Below, piece by piece: positions 1 to 9,084 of a DNA stretch of 64,000 nucleotides. Numbering within the stretch: the first letter of the stretch is position 1; each line of letters begins with the position of its first letter. The notes below the pieces were generated by a model. The model saw only the letters and a program-made list of their open reading frames with translations, ran no database searches and was not told where the DNA came from. The stretch spans positions 2,152,001-2,216,000 of the forward strand of contig NZ_BQYL01000001.1 of NCBI RefSeq assembly GCF_023706045.1, read 5' to 3'. The position numbers and the translations under genes are program-made. The DNA is from Kangiella sp. TOML190. GTDB lineage: Bacteria > Pseudomonadota > Gammaproteobacteria > Enterobacterales > Kangiellaceae.

Positions 1-38
1 TTAGCAAATTAACAGTCGTAATAAATAAAAATTTCTAA

Positions 39-821
39 ATGCCACAAAATAGCTTCCATGGCGCCCATTATCTTGGTCAGGGCTTTAAAATGTTGACCCA
101 AAAAGGAATCAAACGGTTCGTTTTTATACCTTTAGCCATTAATTTAACTTTGCTCTCTATCGCTTTGATCTATGTGATCTCAAAAGTCAGCGATTGGACG
201 GTCGCAATCAATGCTTGGCTAGCTTCCTTTGATACGTTTGAATGGATCATGACCGCCATTTCATGGCTAATTTGGCCTTTGGTCATTATTGGCGTTTTAT
301 TGTTTGTCTTTTTCTTCTTTGCCATTTTAGCCAACTGGATAGCCGCGCCTTTTAATGGGCTGTTAGCTGAAGCGGTAGAAAATAAATTAAGCGGCAAAAA
401 AACCGTACCCGAACAAAGCTATCGCGAAATGCTCAAAGACGTACCAAGATTGCTCAAACGCGAATGGACCAAACTTAAATACTATATTCCAAGAGCACTT
501 GTCTGCTTGCTCCTGCTGCTAGTGCCTTTAATCGGTGCACTACTATTTCCGATTATTTGGTTTGCTTTCAATTCTTGGATGATGTCGGTGCAATATCTGG
601 ACTATCCAATGGACAATCACAAGATCCCTTTTGAGCAAATGCTCGCTAAATTGCGCCAATCGCGCTCCGGAAGCTTAGGGTTCGGCGCCATGGTGATGCT
701 AATGACCATGCTGCCAATTATTAATCTATTGGTCATGCCGGCAGCAGTATGTGGCGCGACGAAATTATGGTTTGATCACCTAAAGGATAAAAAACATGAT
801 TCTGAGCCAGTTAGCTCTTAA
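39..821 (+). CDS. cysZ: CysZ-family sulfate transporter
   Basis: This 260-residue inner-membrane protein matches CysZ, which brings sulfate into the cytoplasm for cysteine synthesis. The N-terminus (FHGAHYLGQGFKML) and the hydrophobic stretches near residues 27-48, 68-100, 150-175 and 215-240 follow the CysZ pattern (formerly EI24/DUF540), and the length is close to the usual 250 or so. The basic segment between the second and third hydrophobic blocks is typical of the family. It begins with ATG 38 bases into the window, so its upstream control region is largely missing. No cysK or other sulfur gene is visible beside it; the next gene is convergent. I am confident of the family and less so of the substrate, which is inferred from homologues. 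Confidence 0.85.
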   Translation: MPQNSFHGAHYLGQGFKMLTQKGIKRFVFIPLAINLTLLSIALIYVISKVSDWTVAINAWLASFDTFEWIMTAISWLIWPLVIIGVLLFVFFFFAILANWIAAPFNGLLAEAVENKLSGKKTVPEQSYREMLKDVPRLLKREWTKLKYYIPRALVCLLLLLVPLIGALLFPIIWFAFNSWMMSVQYLDYPMDNHKIPFEQMLAKLRQSRSGSLGFGAMVMLMTMLPIINLLVMPAAVCGATKLWFDHLKDKKHDSEPVSS

Positions 822-894
822 TGATCGGCTTTGTCCGGCTCGGTGTGGATGATATATAAGGTTATATGGTTAGATCGTTAAAGGGTTAGACTCG

Positions 895-1458
895 CTATTG
901 CTTTAACAAAAGTTCAGCCGTAATGTCATTATAGTGACTATGCCACTGGTATTTATCGTGCTTGACTGGAGCGAAATACAGCAAGCCTGAGTCACGCCAA
1001 GCATCTAAAACCAGCCCATCGGCAAAGCTTTTCTGACTAGGGCTTACAACAACCGCACTGTGCTCTAGGCGAAAAGTCGCTTCTCGGTTGGCTACGCCCC
1101 AGTAAAACTTCAGACTACTCAAATCTAAGCTTGATAACTTTCTTAGTAAATCTTCGGTCCAATGAATGCATAAGCCGCGATTTTTAATCCCTTGATTAAC
1201 CAGCATATTGTGAATAATCGGGCTCGAGGTAAGTTCATATTCTTTAGCCAGCTGCAAAGGGTAGTAAACCGAAATTGTGGCAACTTGTTTGGCTTCAGCG
1301 GCTTTTACCAAAGGATCTAAGCTCGTAATAGCGCCTTGTAGCTGAGCAATTTTTGCTGCTAGCTCTTGCTCATGAAGCTGGTGCTTGACCGTGACGCAAG
1401 AAACTAGCGACAAACTCAGCAGTAAAAAAGTAAGCTTAAAGTGGCGGTTGACTGGCAA
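895..1458 (-). CDS. Putative lipoprotein downstream of hrpA
   Basis: A protein of 187 residues that I do not recognise. A hydrophobic N-terminus ends in a lipobox (SLVSC, Cys21), so it is probably exported and lipidated. After the Cys comes a helical, Ala/Gln-rich stretch (about residues 30-65) that could form a short coiled coil, then a mixed alpha/beta region containing two further Cys-free aromatic-rich segments. The only start that preserves the signal sequence is TTG, with a GG-rich element about 8 bases upstream. It starts 19 bases after the hrpA stop on the same strand, so the two are likely co-transcribed. No function should be assigned. Confidence 0.6.
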   Translation of the reverse strand: MPVNRHFKLTFLLLSLSLVSCVTVKHQLHEQELAAKIAQLQGAITSLDPLVKAAEAKQVATISVYYPLQLAKEYELTSSPIIHNMLVNQGIKNRGLCIHWTEDLLRKLSSLDLSSLKFYWGVANREATFRLEHSAVVVSPSQKSFADGLVLDAWRDSGLLYFAPVKHDKYQWHSHYNDITAELLLKQ

Positions 1459-1477
1459 ATTCTAAACCCTGTGCGGC

Positions 1478-4400
1478 TTATTGATAGTTTGATTCTAGTT
1501 GCTGGCTGTATTTCTGCAAGCGTTTGGCCGAAATTGGAAACTGGGTCTTCTGACCTTGGGCGAAAAGTGAAATTCGAAATTCTTCCAACATCCACAAGTA
1601 TTGCAAATAACCTTCTTCTGGAATTTTAGCATTTGCTTCCAGTTCTATCCGCAAATCCAGCCAAGGATTGATCTGGTTGGTAAGTGACGCTTCCTTGAGT
1701 AAAGTTTCTCGCGCCTTTTCTATTCGAGTTTCAATGGCCTTTAAATAACGCCCATAATCACTAAGTTTATCTACCCCATAACGGTACAAAAAGTTATTTT
1801 CAAACAAATAAGCCAATTGTTCTTCAATATCGTCTTTGAGCCCAGCAAAATTTTTCGAAAGTTTTTTCACTTGCGTAAAAATAGCCGCTCGTTGTTGCAA
1901 CGTTTTAGCCAGCCGTTCAAGCGCTTGGGTGGTCAAAGCAACCAACTCCGAAGCTATCGCCTTATTAGCAGCTGCAAACTGCTGTTGAGTTTTGGGAATC
2001 TCAGCTAACAGAAACTGCTGTTTAATTACTGCCAAAAAAGCAGACATCACTAAATCGTCATAACGGCCAAAGGTTGAAGCGGCCAATGATAAGGTTTGTT
2101 TATGCGGATTACTTTTTAATAAGTATTTGTACTTATCATTATTAGCTATGGCAATGAGTCTTGAGACACCTTGCAAATGAGTTTTGTCCGCTAACTTTTG
2201 GCTGACCGATGATACCAAACGAACCTTATCAAGACCGGCATCTTCTACGGCAAAATATACTGGAATAATAGTTCCAGCCTCTTTGATTACCCCTTGAGGT
2301 TGGAACTTAAAACTCCAATCGGCATAAGTTTGCTGAGACTTTATCTGTTGACTCAAGTTTTTGCTAAATTTTGCCGTCTTGACCGTTTTTGTTGGCGCTT
2401 CTAAGCTACGACCTGAGTAGATGATTTTTTTATCATCATTAATGATTTCAAAACGCATCAACAAGTGCTCTGGAAGTTGGGTTTGCGACCAGGCTTCTTG
2501 GGTTAAAATCACTCCCGTCATTTGATACAGCTGCTTGCTGACTATATCTTTTAAAGTTCCTGCTTGTTCTATCACTTGTTCGTAGCAGGCTTGAGCATAA
2601 GTCGGCACCGGCAGAAAATTCTTGCGAAAGCGCTTTGGCATAGAGCGGATCAAATACTCAATTTTTTCGGCTAACAACCCCGGAACTAATCGCTCAAAAT
2701 CAGTATCGATAAATTTATTGCGCAGCGATGAGGGAATCAATACCGTCACTCCATCTTGCGGATGCCCTGGCTCAAAATGGTATTTGACCTTTAATTCGAT
2801 ACCACGAACCACCACTGTACTCGGGAACTGACCTTCGTCTTGTTCAGTTTCTTCAAGTAGCACCTTTTTACTCAAAGCCAAAGTCTGCGAATTATGTTTA
2901 TCGCTTTTGAGCCATTGATTGAGGCTTTTGGCGTTATTCACAAATTCCGGTAAACGCTGCTCGAACCAATCCGCTACCACTGTTTCACTCGCCACCAGAT
3001 CTGCTTGACGCGCTTTAGCCACTTCTTGTTTAACTTCAGCTAGCACCTGCTGATTATTAATAAAAAACTGATCACGGCTGTTCAGCTCATGTCGCACTAA
3101 AGCATGTTGAATAAATAATTGGCGGCATAGTTGCGGTTCTATGGCAGAGTAATCAACTTTTCGATCCACCACGATTTTAAGACCATACAAGGTTTGTTGC
3201 ATTGGCGCTAGAACCGCACCTCGATTTTTACTCCAAAATGGTTCAAAATAATGGGTTTTAAGCAAATGCTTAGCCGCCTGCTCTAACCACTGAACTTCTA
3301 TAAAAGCCGTTAAACGTGCATAGGCTTGAGTAGTTTCAACCACCTCAAAAGCCATTAACCAAGCTGGCTGTTTTTTAAAGTTTACCGACTGCGGGTGAAT
3401 AAAATACTTACTTTGTCTAGCTGCCAAATAGCCTTTTTCAATATCTTTTTGACCGACAAAACTTAAAAAGCCAGTCAGCAAAACCTGATGCAGCTTTTGA
3501 TATTGAGCTGCCTCTTGCTGTTTATCAAGCTGTGAAAAATCGCTTAAAGCAGCTAGTTTCTGCGGTGACTTTTGGGTTTTTGATTTATCTTGTGTTAACA
3601 ACTGTTTTAATTGGCGATAGGTGCTTTTCCACTCGCGATAACCGTTGAAATTAATCAACTCTTGCTGACAATAGTCCCTAAATTGGCGGTTAGACAAGGC
3701 TTCTTGCTGCTGGTGCAAATGCTGCCAAAGGTTAATGATACTAATAAAATCCGAGCGACTGTGTTGGTATTTGCGATGTTTTTGTGTCGCTAACTCTTTT
3801 TTATCGAAGGGCCACTCGCGAGGATCTTTGACTGACAAAAATGCTGCCAACACTAACGCCTCGGCAGGTATTTGCTGTTTTTTTGCTTCAATCAAAATTC
3901 TCGCTAAGCGCGGTTCAATCGGTAAAGTTGCCATGGCTTGACCAATAGCCGTTAAGCGCTTATCACTATTTAATGCCTGCAATTCGAGTAAAAGATTTAC
4001 GCCGTCATTAATTTGCTTGGTGCTTGGCTTATCAATAAAGGGAAAGGCTTCAATATCACCCAGCTTAGCTTGCTGCATTTGTAAAATAACCCAAGCCAAG
4101 TTAGTACGTAAAATCTCGGCATCGGTAAACTCAGAGCGGTTGTTAAAATCCTCTTCCGAATAAAGCCTGATACAAACCCCATCGGCTACACGACCACAAC
4201 GCCCTTTACGCTGATTAGCGCTGGCTTGCGAGATTTTTTCTATCGGCAGGCGTTGAATTTTATGACGAATCGAATAGCGACTTATCCGAGCATTGCCCGG
4301 ATCGATCACAAACCGAATGCCCGGTACAGTGACCGAAGTTTCCGCTACGTTAGTAGAAAGGATAATTCGGCGCTTACCTGCTGAGGGCTTAAATATTTTT

Positions 4401-5404
4401 TCTTGCTCGCCAATAGACAGACGCGCATAAAGTGGCAACACTTGGCAGTCTCTAAACTTTTCTTTACGCAAAAATTTAGCCGTTTCACGAATGTCTGCTT
4501 CGCCTGATAAAAAGACCAAAATATCACCAGCCGCATAGTGCATTAGCTCTTCAACCGCATGACCTATCTGCTCTACTTGGGGTGAAGGGTTTTCTTCATC
4601 CGGCTCTCGATACCAAACCTCCACTGGATAGGTTCTGCCACTGACCTCAATAACGGGCGCAGCTTTGCCATGTTGCGCAAAATGCTTAGCAAACCGCTCA
4701 AGATCTATCGTTGCCGAAGTGATAATCACCTTTAAATCAGGTCTTTTGGATAATAGCTGCTTTAGATAACCCAAAATAAAATCGATATTAAGGCTACGCT
4801 CATGTGCTTCATCAATGATCAACACTTGGTACTGCAACAACAATGGATCTTGGCTGATTTCATTGAGCAGAATCCCATCGGTCATGATCCTAACCGCAGT
4901 AGAATCCTTACAACTATCATTGAAGCGAACACTGTAGCCCACAGTATCGCCTAGAGGCGACTCTAACTCTTCGGCAATTCTCCGCGCAACGCTGGTCGCA
5001 GCGACTCGCCGCGGTTGAGTATGGCCAATTCTACCGCTAATCCCAAAGCCCATATCTAAACAAATTTTGGGGATTTGGGTGGTTTTACCCGAGCCAGTTT
5101 CGCCTGCCACCACCACCAGTTGATGGTTTTGGATCAAGTCGGCAATTTCTTCTTTTTTCTGGCAAATCGGTAATGCTTGATCAAAGCTAATAGCTCGCGG
5201 CATCATGCTTTGACGCTGCTGGAAGGTACGCTGTGATCGTTTCAGCAAATGATTGTATTTGCTGATCAACTTATCACTGGGCAGTTTTTGTTTTTGCCGT
5301 TGCTCGATGATTTTGGCTAACTTAGTAATTTCAGAGCGATCTTGAATCAAACAAGAGTCTATCACCGTTTGCAAAGAGTCTAGTTGCTTATGCGATTTGC
5401 TCAT
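1478..5404 (-). CDS. hrpA: ATP-dependent RNA helicase HrpA
   Basis: A DEAH-box helicase of 1308 residues, the usual length for proteobacterial HrpA (about 1300). Walker A (GETGSGKTTQ) lies near residue 105, the DEAH box (IIDEAHERSLN) near 195, and motif VI (QRKGRCGR) about 200 residues later. Helicase-associated and OB-fold regions follow, then the long C-terminal domain (DUF3418) that distinguishes HrpA from shorter DEAH helicases. HrpA is known for fimbrial mRNA processing in Escherichia coli and for acting on stalled ribosomes. I chose ATG at 5404 rather than a TTG two codons upstream. The small lipoprotein gene follows 19 bases after the stop. Confidence 0.95.
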   Translation of the reverse strand: MSKSHKQLDSLQTVIDSCLIQDRSEITKLAKIIEQRQKQKLPSDKLISKYNHLLKRSQRTFQQRQSMMPRAISFDQALPICQKKEEIADLIQNHQLVVVAGETGSGKTTQIPKICLDMGFGISGRIGHTQPRRVAATSVARRIAEELESPLGDTVGYSVRFNDSCKDSTAVRIMTDGILLNEISQDPLLLQYQVLIIDEAHERSLNIDFILGYLKQLLSKRPDLKVIITSATIDLERFAKHFAQHGKAAPVIEVSGRTYPVEVWYREPDEENPSPQVEQIGHAVEELMHYAAGDILVFLSGEADIRETAKFLRKEKFRDCQVLPLYARLSIGEQEKIFKPSAGKRRIILSTNVAETSVTVPGIRFVIDPGNARISRYSIRHKIQRLPIEKISQASANQRKGRCGRVADGVCIRLYSEEDFNNRSEFTDAEILRTNLAWVILQMQQAKLGDIEAFPFIDKPSTKQINDGVNLLLELQALNSDKRLTAIGQAMATLPIEPRLARILIEAKKQQIPAEALVLAAFLSVKDPREWPFDKKELATQKHRKYQHSRSDFISIINLWQHLHQQQEALSNRQFRDYCQQELINFNGYREWKSTYRQLKQLLTQDKSKTQKSPQKLAALSDFSQLDKQQEAAQYQKLHQVLLTGFLSFVGQKDIEKGYLAARQSKYFIHPQSVNFKKQPAWLMAFEVVETTQAYARLTAFIEVQWLEQAAKHLLKTHYFEPFWSKNRGAVLAPMQQTLYGLKIVVDRKVDYSAIEPQLCRQLFIQHALVRHELNSRDQFFINNQQVLAEVKQEVAKARQADLVASETVVADWFEQRLPEFVNNAKSLNQWLKSDKHNSQTLALSKKVLLEETEQDEGQFPSTVVVRGIELKVKYHFEPGHPQDGVTVLIPSSLRNKFIDTDFERLVPGLLAEKIEYLIRSMPKRFRKNFLPVPTYAQACYEQVIEQAGTLKDIVSKQLYQMTGVILTQEAWSQTQLPEHLLMRFEIINDDKKIIYSGRSLEAPTKTVKTAKFSKNLSQQIKSQQTYADWSFKFQPQGVIKEAGTIIPVYFAVEDAGLDKVRLVSSVSQKLADKTHLQGVSRLIAIANNDKYKYLLKSNPHKQTLSLAASTFGRYDDLVMSAFLAVIKQQFLLAEIPKTQQQFAAANKAIASELVALTTQALERLAKTLQQRAAIFTQVKKLSKNFAGLKDDIEEQLAYLFENNFLYRYGVDKLSDYGRYLKAIETRIEKARETLLKEASLTNQINPWLDLRIELEANAKIPEEGYLQYLWMLEEFRISLFAQGQKTQFPISAKRLQKYSQQLESNYQ

Positions 5405-5452
5405 ATTCAAAGCTATCCATCCGGCTTCTATCTTGGTTTAACAAAAGTTGCT

Positions 5453-5502
5453 TAAAATAAAAATCTCTTGTCTCCACCAATTAAGGCAAAAACAAGAGAT
5501 TT
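5453..5502 (-). terminator. Rho-independent terminator of the alpha/beta hydrolase gene
   Basis: The arms AAATCTCTTGT (5461-5471) and ACAAGAGATTT (5492-5502) form a perfect 11-bp stem with a 20-base loop. Read on the minus strand the stem runs into a T-rich tract, as expected for ending the hydrolase transcript before hrpA. Confidence 0.7.
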
Positions 5503-5543
5503 AAAGAGTGGTATTAACGCTAAGTTAAATTTTTAGCGGTTTA

Positions 5544-6377
5544 CTAAAGTTTCCAAAAATCATGCGGCGCACGGACTTCAGCGAAATACTTTGCGACTGG
5601 TTTAATAAAATCTTTATCTTCCCAATATCCGGTGTGACACGCTGGGTTCCAAGAGGTGGCCGCCGAGCCCACGTTGATCTCAAGATCTTCGTCAACCATT
5701 TGATTATAAGCTTCGTTAGCATTTTTCAAAGGATAAGCAATCACATCATCTTTGTCGTAGAAGTTAAGCCACTTAGCTCTGTCTTTTAAGCCTTCTTCCA
5801 GTTGCGAGCCAACTTTATTTATCGGTTTTTCGAAATCACCCGATTGCGCCGAATAGATTGATAAAGGCGAAGCAAAACTAATGATTCCAGCCAAGGTTTT
5901 AAAGCCTTCAAAATTGGACAAACCCGAATCGTTATTTTGTAGGTGGCTAATATAGTCGGACATAATAACGGAACCAAAAGAATGCGCCATTATGACCAAA
6001 GGAGTATCGTCCTGATCCACATTACGATGCGAAGCGAATTTTTTCATACTTGATTTTATACGCTCATGGATAGCGTCATATAAACCTGATTCATCACTTT
6101 TTGCGTAAGACATTCCAATCCGGATAAAATCTACAAAAATATTACGTAAATCTTTATACGTTAGCTCTTTTTTGTAATCCAGCTGTTCTAGGAGTTCACC
6201 GTGATCGTCTTTGACCAAATCACCCCAGTAGATTTCGTGGAACAAAAGATCGTCTTCCAAACGATTATTGGGATCGCCTTTAACATATTCCTCAACAACT
6301 CGGTGCTTAAACTCAACAGAATAGAATTCTTTTTCCGATCCGATACCATGAATTATGGCCACGGCTAAGCGCTTCAT
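5544..6377 (-). CDS. Alpha/beta-hydrolase-like protein
   Basis: A cytoplasmic protein of 277 residues with no signal sequence. It opens with a beta-strand and the HGIG motif (residues 10-13), typical of the oxyanion-hole strand of alpha/beta hydrolases. The nucleophile elbow AHSFGS places the catalytic serine near residue 133, and a C-terminal CHTGYW segment near residue 250 could supply the histidine. This pattern is seen in lipase/esterase-like and GPI-inositol-deacylase-like proteins. The substrate cannot be read from the sequence. The start is supported by GGAGC five bases upstream of ATG. It stands alone between fadE (divergent) and hrpA, with its own terminator. Confidence 0.7.
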   Translation of the reverse strand: MKRLAVAIIHGIGSEKEFYSVEFKHRVVEEYVKGDPNNRLEDDLLFHEIYWGDLVKDDHGELLEQLDYKKELTYKDLRNIFVDFIRIGMSYAKSDESGLYDAIHERIKSSMKKFASHRNVDQDDTPLVIMAHSFGSVIMSDYISHLQNNDSGLSNFEGFKTLAGIISFASPLSIYSAQSGDFEKPINKVGSQLEEGLKDRAKWLNFYDKDDVIAYPLKNANEAYNQMVDEDLEINVGSAATSWNPACHTGYWEDKDFIKPVAKYFAEVRAPHDFWKL

Positions 6378-6479
6378 AGATGCTCCTCAATCATTAATTG
6401 TTTTTACCATGCTATCTTGTAATAAAGCTCTTATAAGTTCAAGTACTTAGCGCCAACTCTGTGAAAATAACACTTAATT

Positions 6480-6496
6480 AACTGGTACGAGCTGTT
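6480..6496 (+). promoter_or_regulatory. FadR-like operator upstream of fadE
   Basis: AACTGGTACGAGCTGTT closely resembles the FadR operator: it shares the CTGGTACGA core with the Escherichia coli fadB site ATCTGGTACGACCAGAT. It lies 36 bases upstream of the fadE start and touches a -10-like TATACT (6496-6501), so a bound repressor would block the promoter. FadR release by long-chain acyl-CoA would then induce fadE. No fadR gene is in the window. Confidence 0.65.
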
Positions 6497-6532
6497 ATAC
6501 TAAGGGGATAAAGTGTAACTCAAGGAAAAACT

Positions 6533-8941
6533 ATGTTGACCTTACTTCTTTTGATCGCTCTTGGGATCTGTCTTTACCAGCGAATTGGCCTAAAAATTAC
6601 CAGCATAATATTACTGGGGATGCTTTTGTTATGGGGTTTTGCTTACTCTATCCCCTATTTCCACTGGTTCATCCTATTGCTGATTTTAGTTCCGCTTAAC
6701 CTGCCAGCATTAAGACAGCCTATATCGGCTCGACTGCTGGATACCTTTAAAGGGGTTATGCCTAAAATCTCGGATACCGAACAAGAAGCACTCGATGCCG
6801 GCAGTGTTTGGTGGGAGCGAGAGGTCTTTGCAGGCAAACCCGACTGGAAGCGCTTACACAATATTCCCAAGGCTAGCTTGAGCGCTGATGAAGAGGCTTT
6901 TCTAAATGGCCCAGTTGAGGAGCTGTGCGCTATGGTTAATGAATGGCGAATCACCAACATTGATCGCGATATATCGCCAGACATGTGGCAATTCATTAAA
7001 GATAAAGGTTTCTTTAGCTTTATCATCCCAAAAGAATACGGCGGTCTGGGCTTTTCTGCTTATGCCCAGTCGCAAGTGCTAACCAAGCTTAACTCTTTGA
7101 GCGCCACTCTAGGCTCGATTGTCTCTGTTCCCAACTCGCTGGGGCCCGCAGAGCTTTTGATGCATTACGGTACTCAAGAACAAAAAGAATATTATCTGCC
7201 GCGTCTTGCTAAAGGTGAAGAAGTTCCCTGTTTTGCCCTGACCGCAGTAGAAGCTGGCTCCGATGCTGGCGGCATTCCGGATAAAGGAGTCGTCTGCAAA
7301 GGCCAGTGGAATGGCGAGGAAGTGGTTGGTTTAAAACTGACTTGGAATAAACGCTATATAACCTTAGCGCCAGTAGCGACCCTACTGGGCTTAGCCTTTA
7401 AAATGTACGATCCGGATGGCTTACTGGGTGATAAGGAAGATCTGGGTATTACTTGTGCTTTAATTCCAACCGATACTCCTGGCGTCGAAATTGGCCGCCG
7501 TCACTATCCGTTAAGCACTCCATTCCAGAACGGGCCGACCAGTGGCGACGAAGTTTTTGTTCCGCTCGATTATATTATCGGCGGCGAAAAGATGGCGGGC
7601 CAAGGCTGGCGCATGCTGGTGGACTGCCTATCCGCTGGACGCGCCATTTCATTGCCCTCGGGCGCTACTGGCGGTGCTAAAATGGTCGCCTACACCACTG
7701 GAGCCTACGCTAGGATCCGCAAACAATTTAAAGTGCCTGTAGGCTATATGGAAGGCGTGATGGAAGCCTTAGCACGCATTGCCGGCAAAACCTACATGAT
7801 CGATGCGGTACGAACCTTTACCGCCGCAGGCATTGATACTGGCGAAAAACCGTCGGTAGCCTCGGCAATCGTCAAATGCCATACCACTAAACTGGCGCAA
7901 GAATGTTCGATTGACGGGATGGATGTGCATGGCGGTAAAGCGGTAATGATGGGGCCTAAGAACTATATGGGACGCTCTTATCAAGGCGCACCCATTTCGA
8001 TTACGGTCGAAGGCGCTAATATTTTAACCCGCAGTCTCATTATTTACGGCCAAGGCTCGATCCGTTGTCACCCTTACGTTTTGAAACTGATTGAAGCCAG
8101 CCAAAACGATAATCGCTCCCAAGCAGTCAAAGAGTTTGATAAATCCCTGTTTGCTCATATTGGTTTCGCCATGAGCAACAAGGTTAGAACCTTCTGGCTT
8201 GGTTTAACCGCCAGTCTATTGTCACGCAAACCGCAGCGCGATTTTACCGGACGCTATTATCAGCGCATCACCCGTTTTAGTAGCGCCCTCGCCTTTTTAT
8301 CCGATGTGACCATGGGAGTGCTTGGTGGCGAACTTAAACGTCGTGAATCCATTTCGGGTCGTCTTGGCGATATGCTTAGTAACCTTTATATCGCCACCGC
8401 CATCTTGAAATTCTATGATGACAAAGGGCGTCCAGAGTACGATAAGGATGTGGTTAGTTGGTCGATCGAACAATGTTTATATGAAACTCAAATGGCTGCT
8501 GACGGGGTCTTACGTAACTTCCCCATTGGTTGGATGGGAAAACTTTTACGACTAGTGGTATTTCCGTTAGGACTACCCTTGTCGCCGCCGTCTGACAAGC
8601 TTGGCCGTCGAGTTGCGAAAGACTTACAAAAAGCCGAGGCCATGCGCGAAGAACTAACACACGGTATTTATAAGTCCGAATCAGACTTTAGTAATCTATT
8701 TAAAGTAGATAAAGCACTGCGTTTACAGCTTGAAATGGAGCCCATCGTGGCCAAGTTCTCAGTGGCGCTGGGTAAAAAACCTGCCAACCACCAAGTAATT
8801 ACTTTCGCTAAAGAAGCTTTCGAGCAAGAGATCATTAGCCAAGAAGAACTCGAGTTGGTAGTTAAAGCTGAAGATGCTCGACTGGACGTCATTAATGTGG
8901 ATGACTTTTCCAAAGAAGAAATGTCAGGCAAGTTTGATTAA
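6533..8941 (+). CDS. fadE: Long-chain acyl-CoA dehydrogenase FadE
   Basis: This 802-residue flavoprotein catalyses the first oxidation of fatty-acid beta-oxidation (acyl-CoA to trans-2-enoyl-CoA). Two hydrophobic segments within residues 1-60 anchor it to the membrane, as in the FadE family. The acyl-CoA dehydrogenase core follows (EYGGLGFSAYAQSQVL near 165, ALTAVEAGSDAGGIPD near 240, and the VEGANILTRSL region). The last 250 residues are the FadE-specific C-terminal extension (DUF1974). Its length is close to the roughly 815 residues of the E. coli enzyme. An AAGGA site lies upstream of ATG. It is monocistronic: a FadR-like operator lies just upstream and a clear terminator follows. Confidence 0.95.
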   Translation: MLTLLLLIALGICLYQRIGLKITSIILLGMLLLWGFAYSIPYFHWFILLLILVPLNLPALRQPISARLLDTFKGVMPKISDTEQEALDAGSVWWEREVFAGKPDWKRLHNIPKASLSADEEAFLNGPVEELCAMVNEWRITNIDRDISPDMWQFIKDKGFFSFIIPKEYGGLGFSAYAQSQVLTKLNSLSATLGSIVSVPNSLGPAELLMHYGTQEQKEYYLPRLAKGEEVPCFALTAVEAGSDAGGIPDKGVVCKGQWNGEEVVGLKLTWNKRYITLAPVATLLGLAFKMYDPDGLLGDKEDLGITCALIPTDTPGVEIGRRHYPLSTPFQNGPTSGDEVFVPLDYIIGGEKMAGQGWRMLVDCLSAGRAISLPSGATGGAKMVAYTTGAYARIRKQFKVPVGYMEGVMEALARIAGKTYMIDAVRTFTAAGIDTGEKPSVASAIVKCHTTKLAQECSIDGMDVHGGKAVMMGPKNYMGRSYQGAPISITVEGANILTRSLIIYGQGSIRCHPYVLKLIEASQNDNRSQAVKEFDKSLFAHIGFAMSNKVRTFWLGLTASLLSRKPQRDFTGRYYQRITRFSSALAFLSDVTMGVLGGELKRRESISGRLGDMLSNLYIATAILKFYDDKGRPEYDKDVVSWSIEQCLYETQMAADGVLRNFPIGWMGKLLRLVVFPLGLPLSPPSDKLGRRVAKDLQKAEAMREELTHGIYKSESDFSNLFKVDKALRLQLEMEPIVAKFSVALGKKPANHQVITFAKEAFEQEIISQEELELVVKAEDARLDVINVDDFSKEEMSGKFD

Positions 8942-8963
8942 TCTCGATAACCCATCAAATTAT

Positions 8964-8992
8964 AAAGGGCTGATTTTCAGCCCTTTTTTATT
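8964..8992 (+). terminator. Terminator of fadE
   Basis: AAAGGGCTGA (8964-8973) pairs with TCAGCCCTTT (8977-8986) around a three-base loop and runs straight into a T tract. This is a canonical intrinsic terminator 23 bases after the fadE stop. Confidence 0.9.
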
Positions 8993-9084
8993 TTTCGGCT
9001 ATAGATTAAGTACCTTATAAATTTGCAATCTTGGTATAAAGTAGGCAGATTAAGTCTAGGTAAAAAATAATGGATATCTAAATT

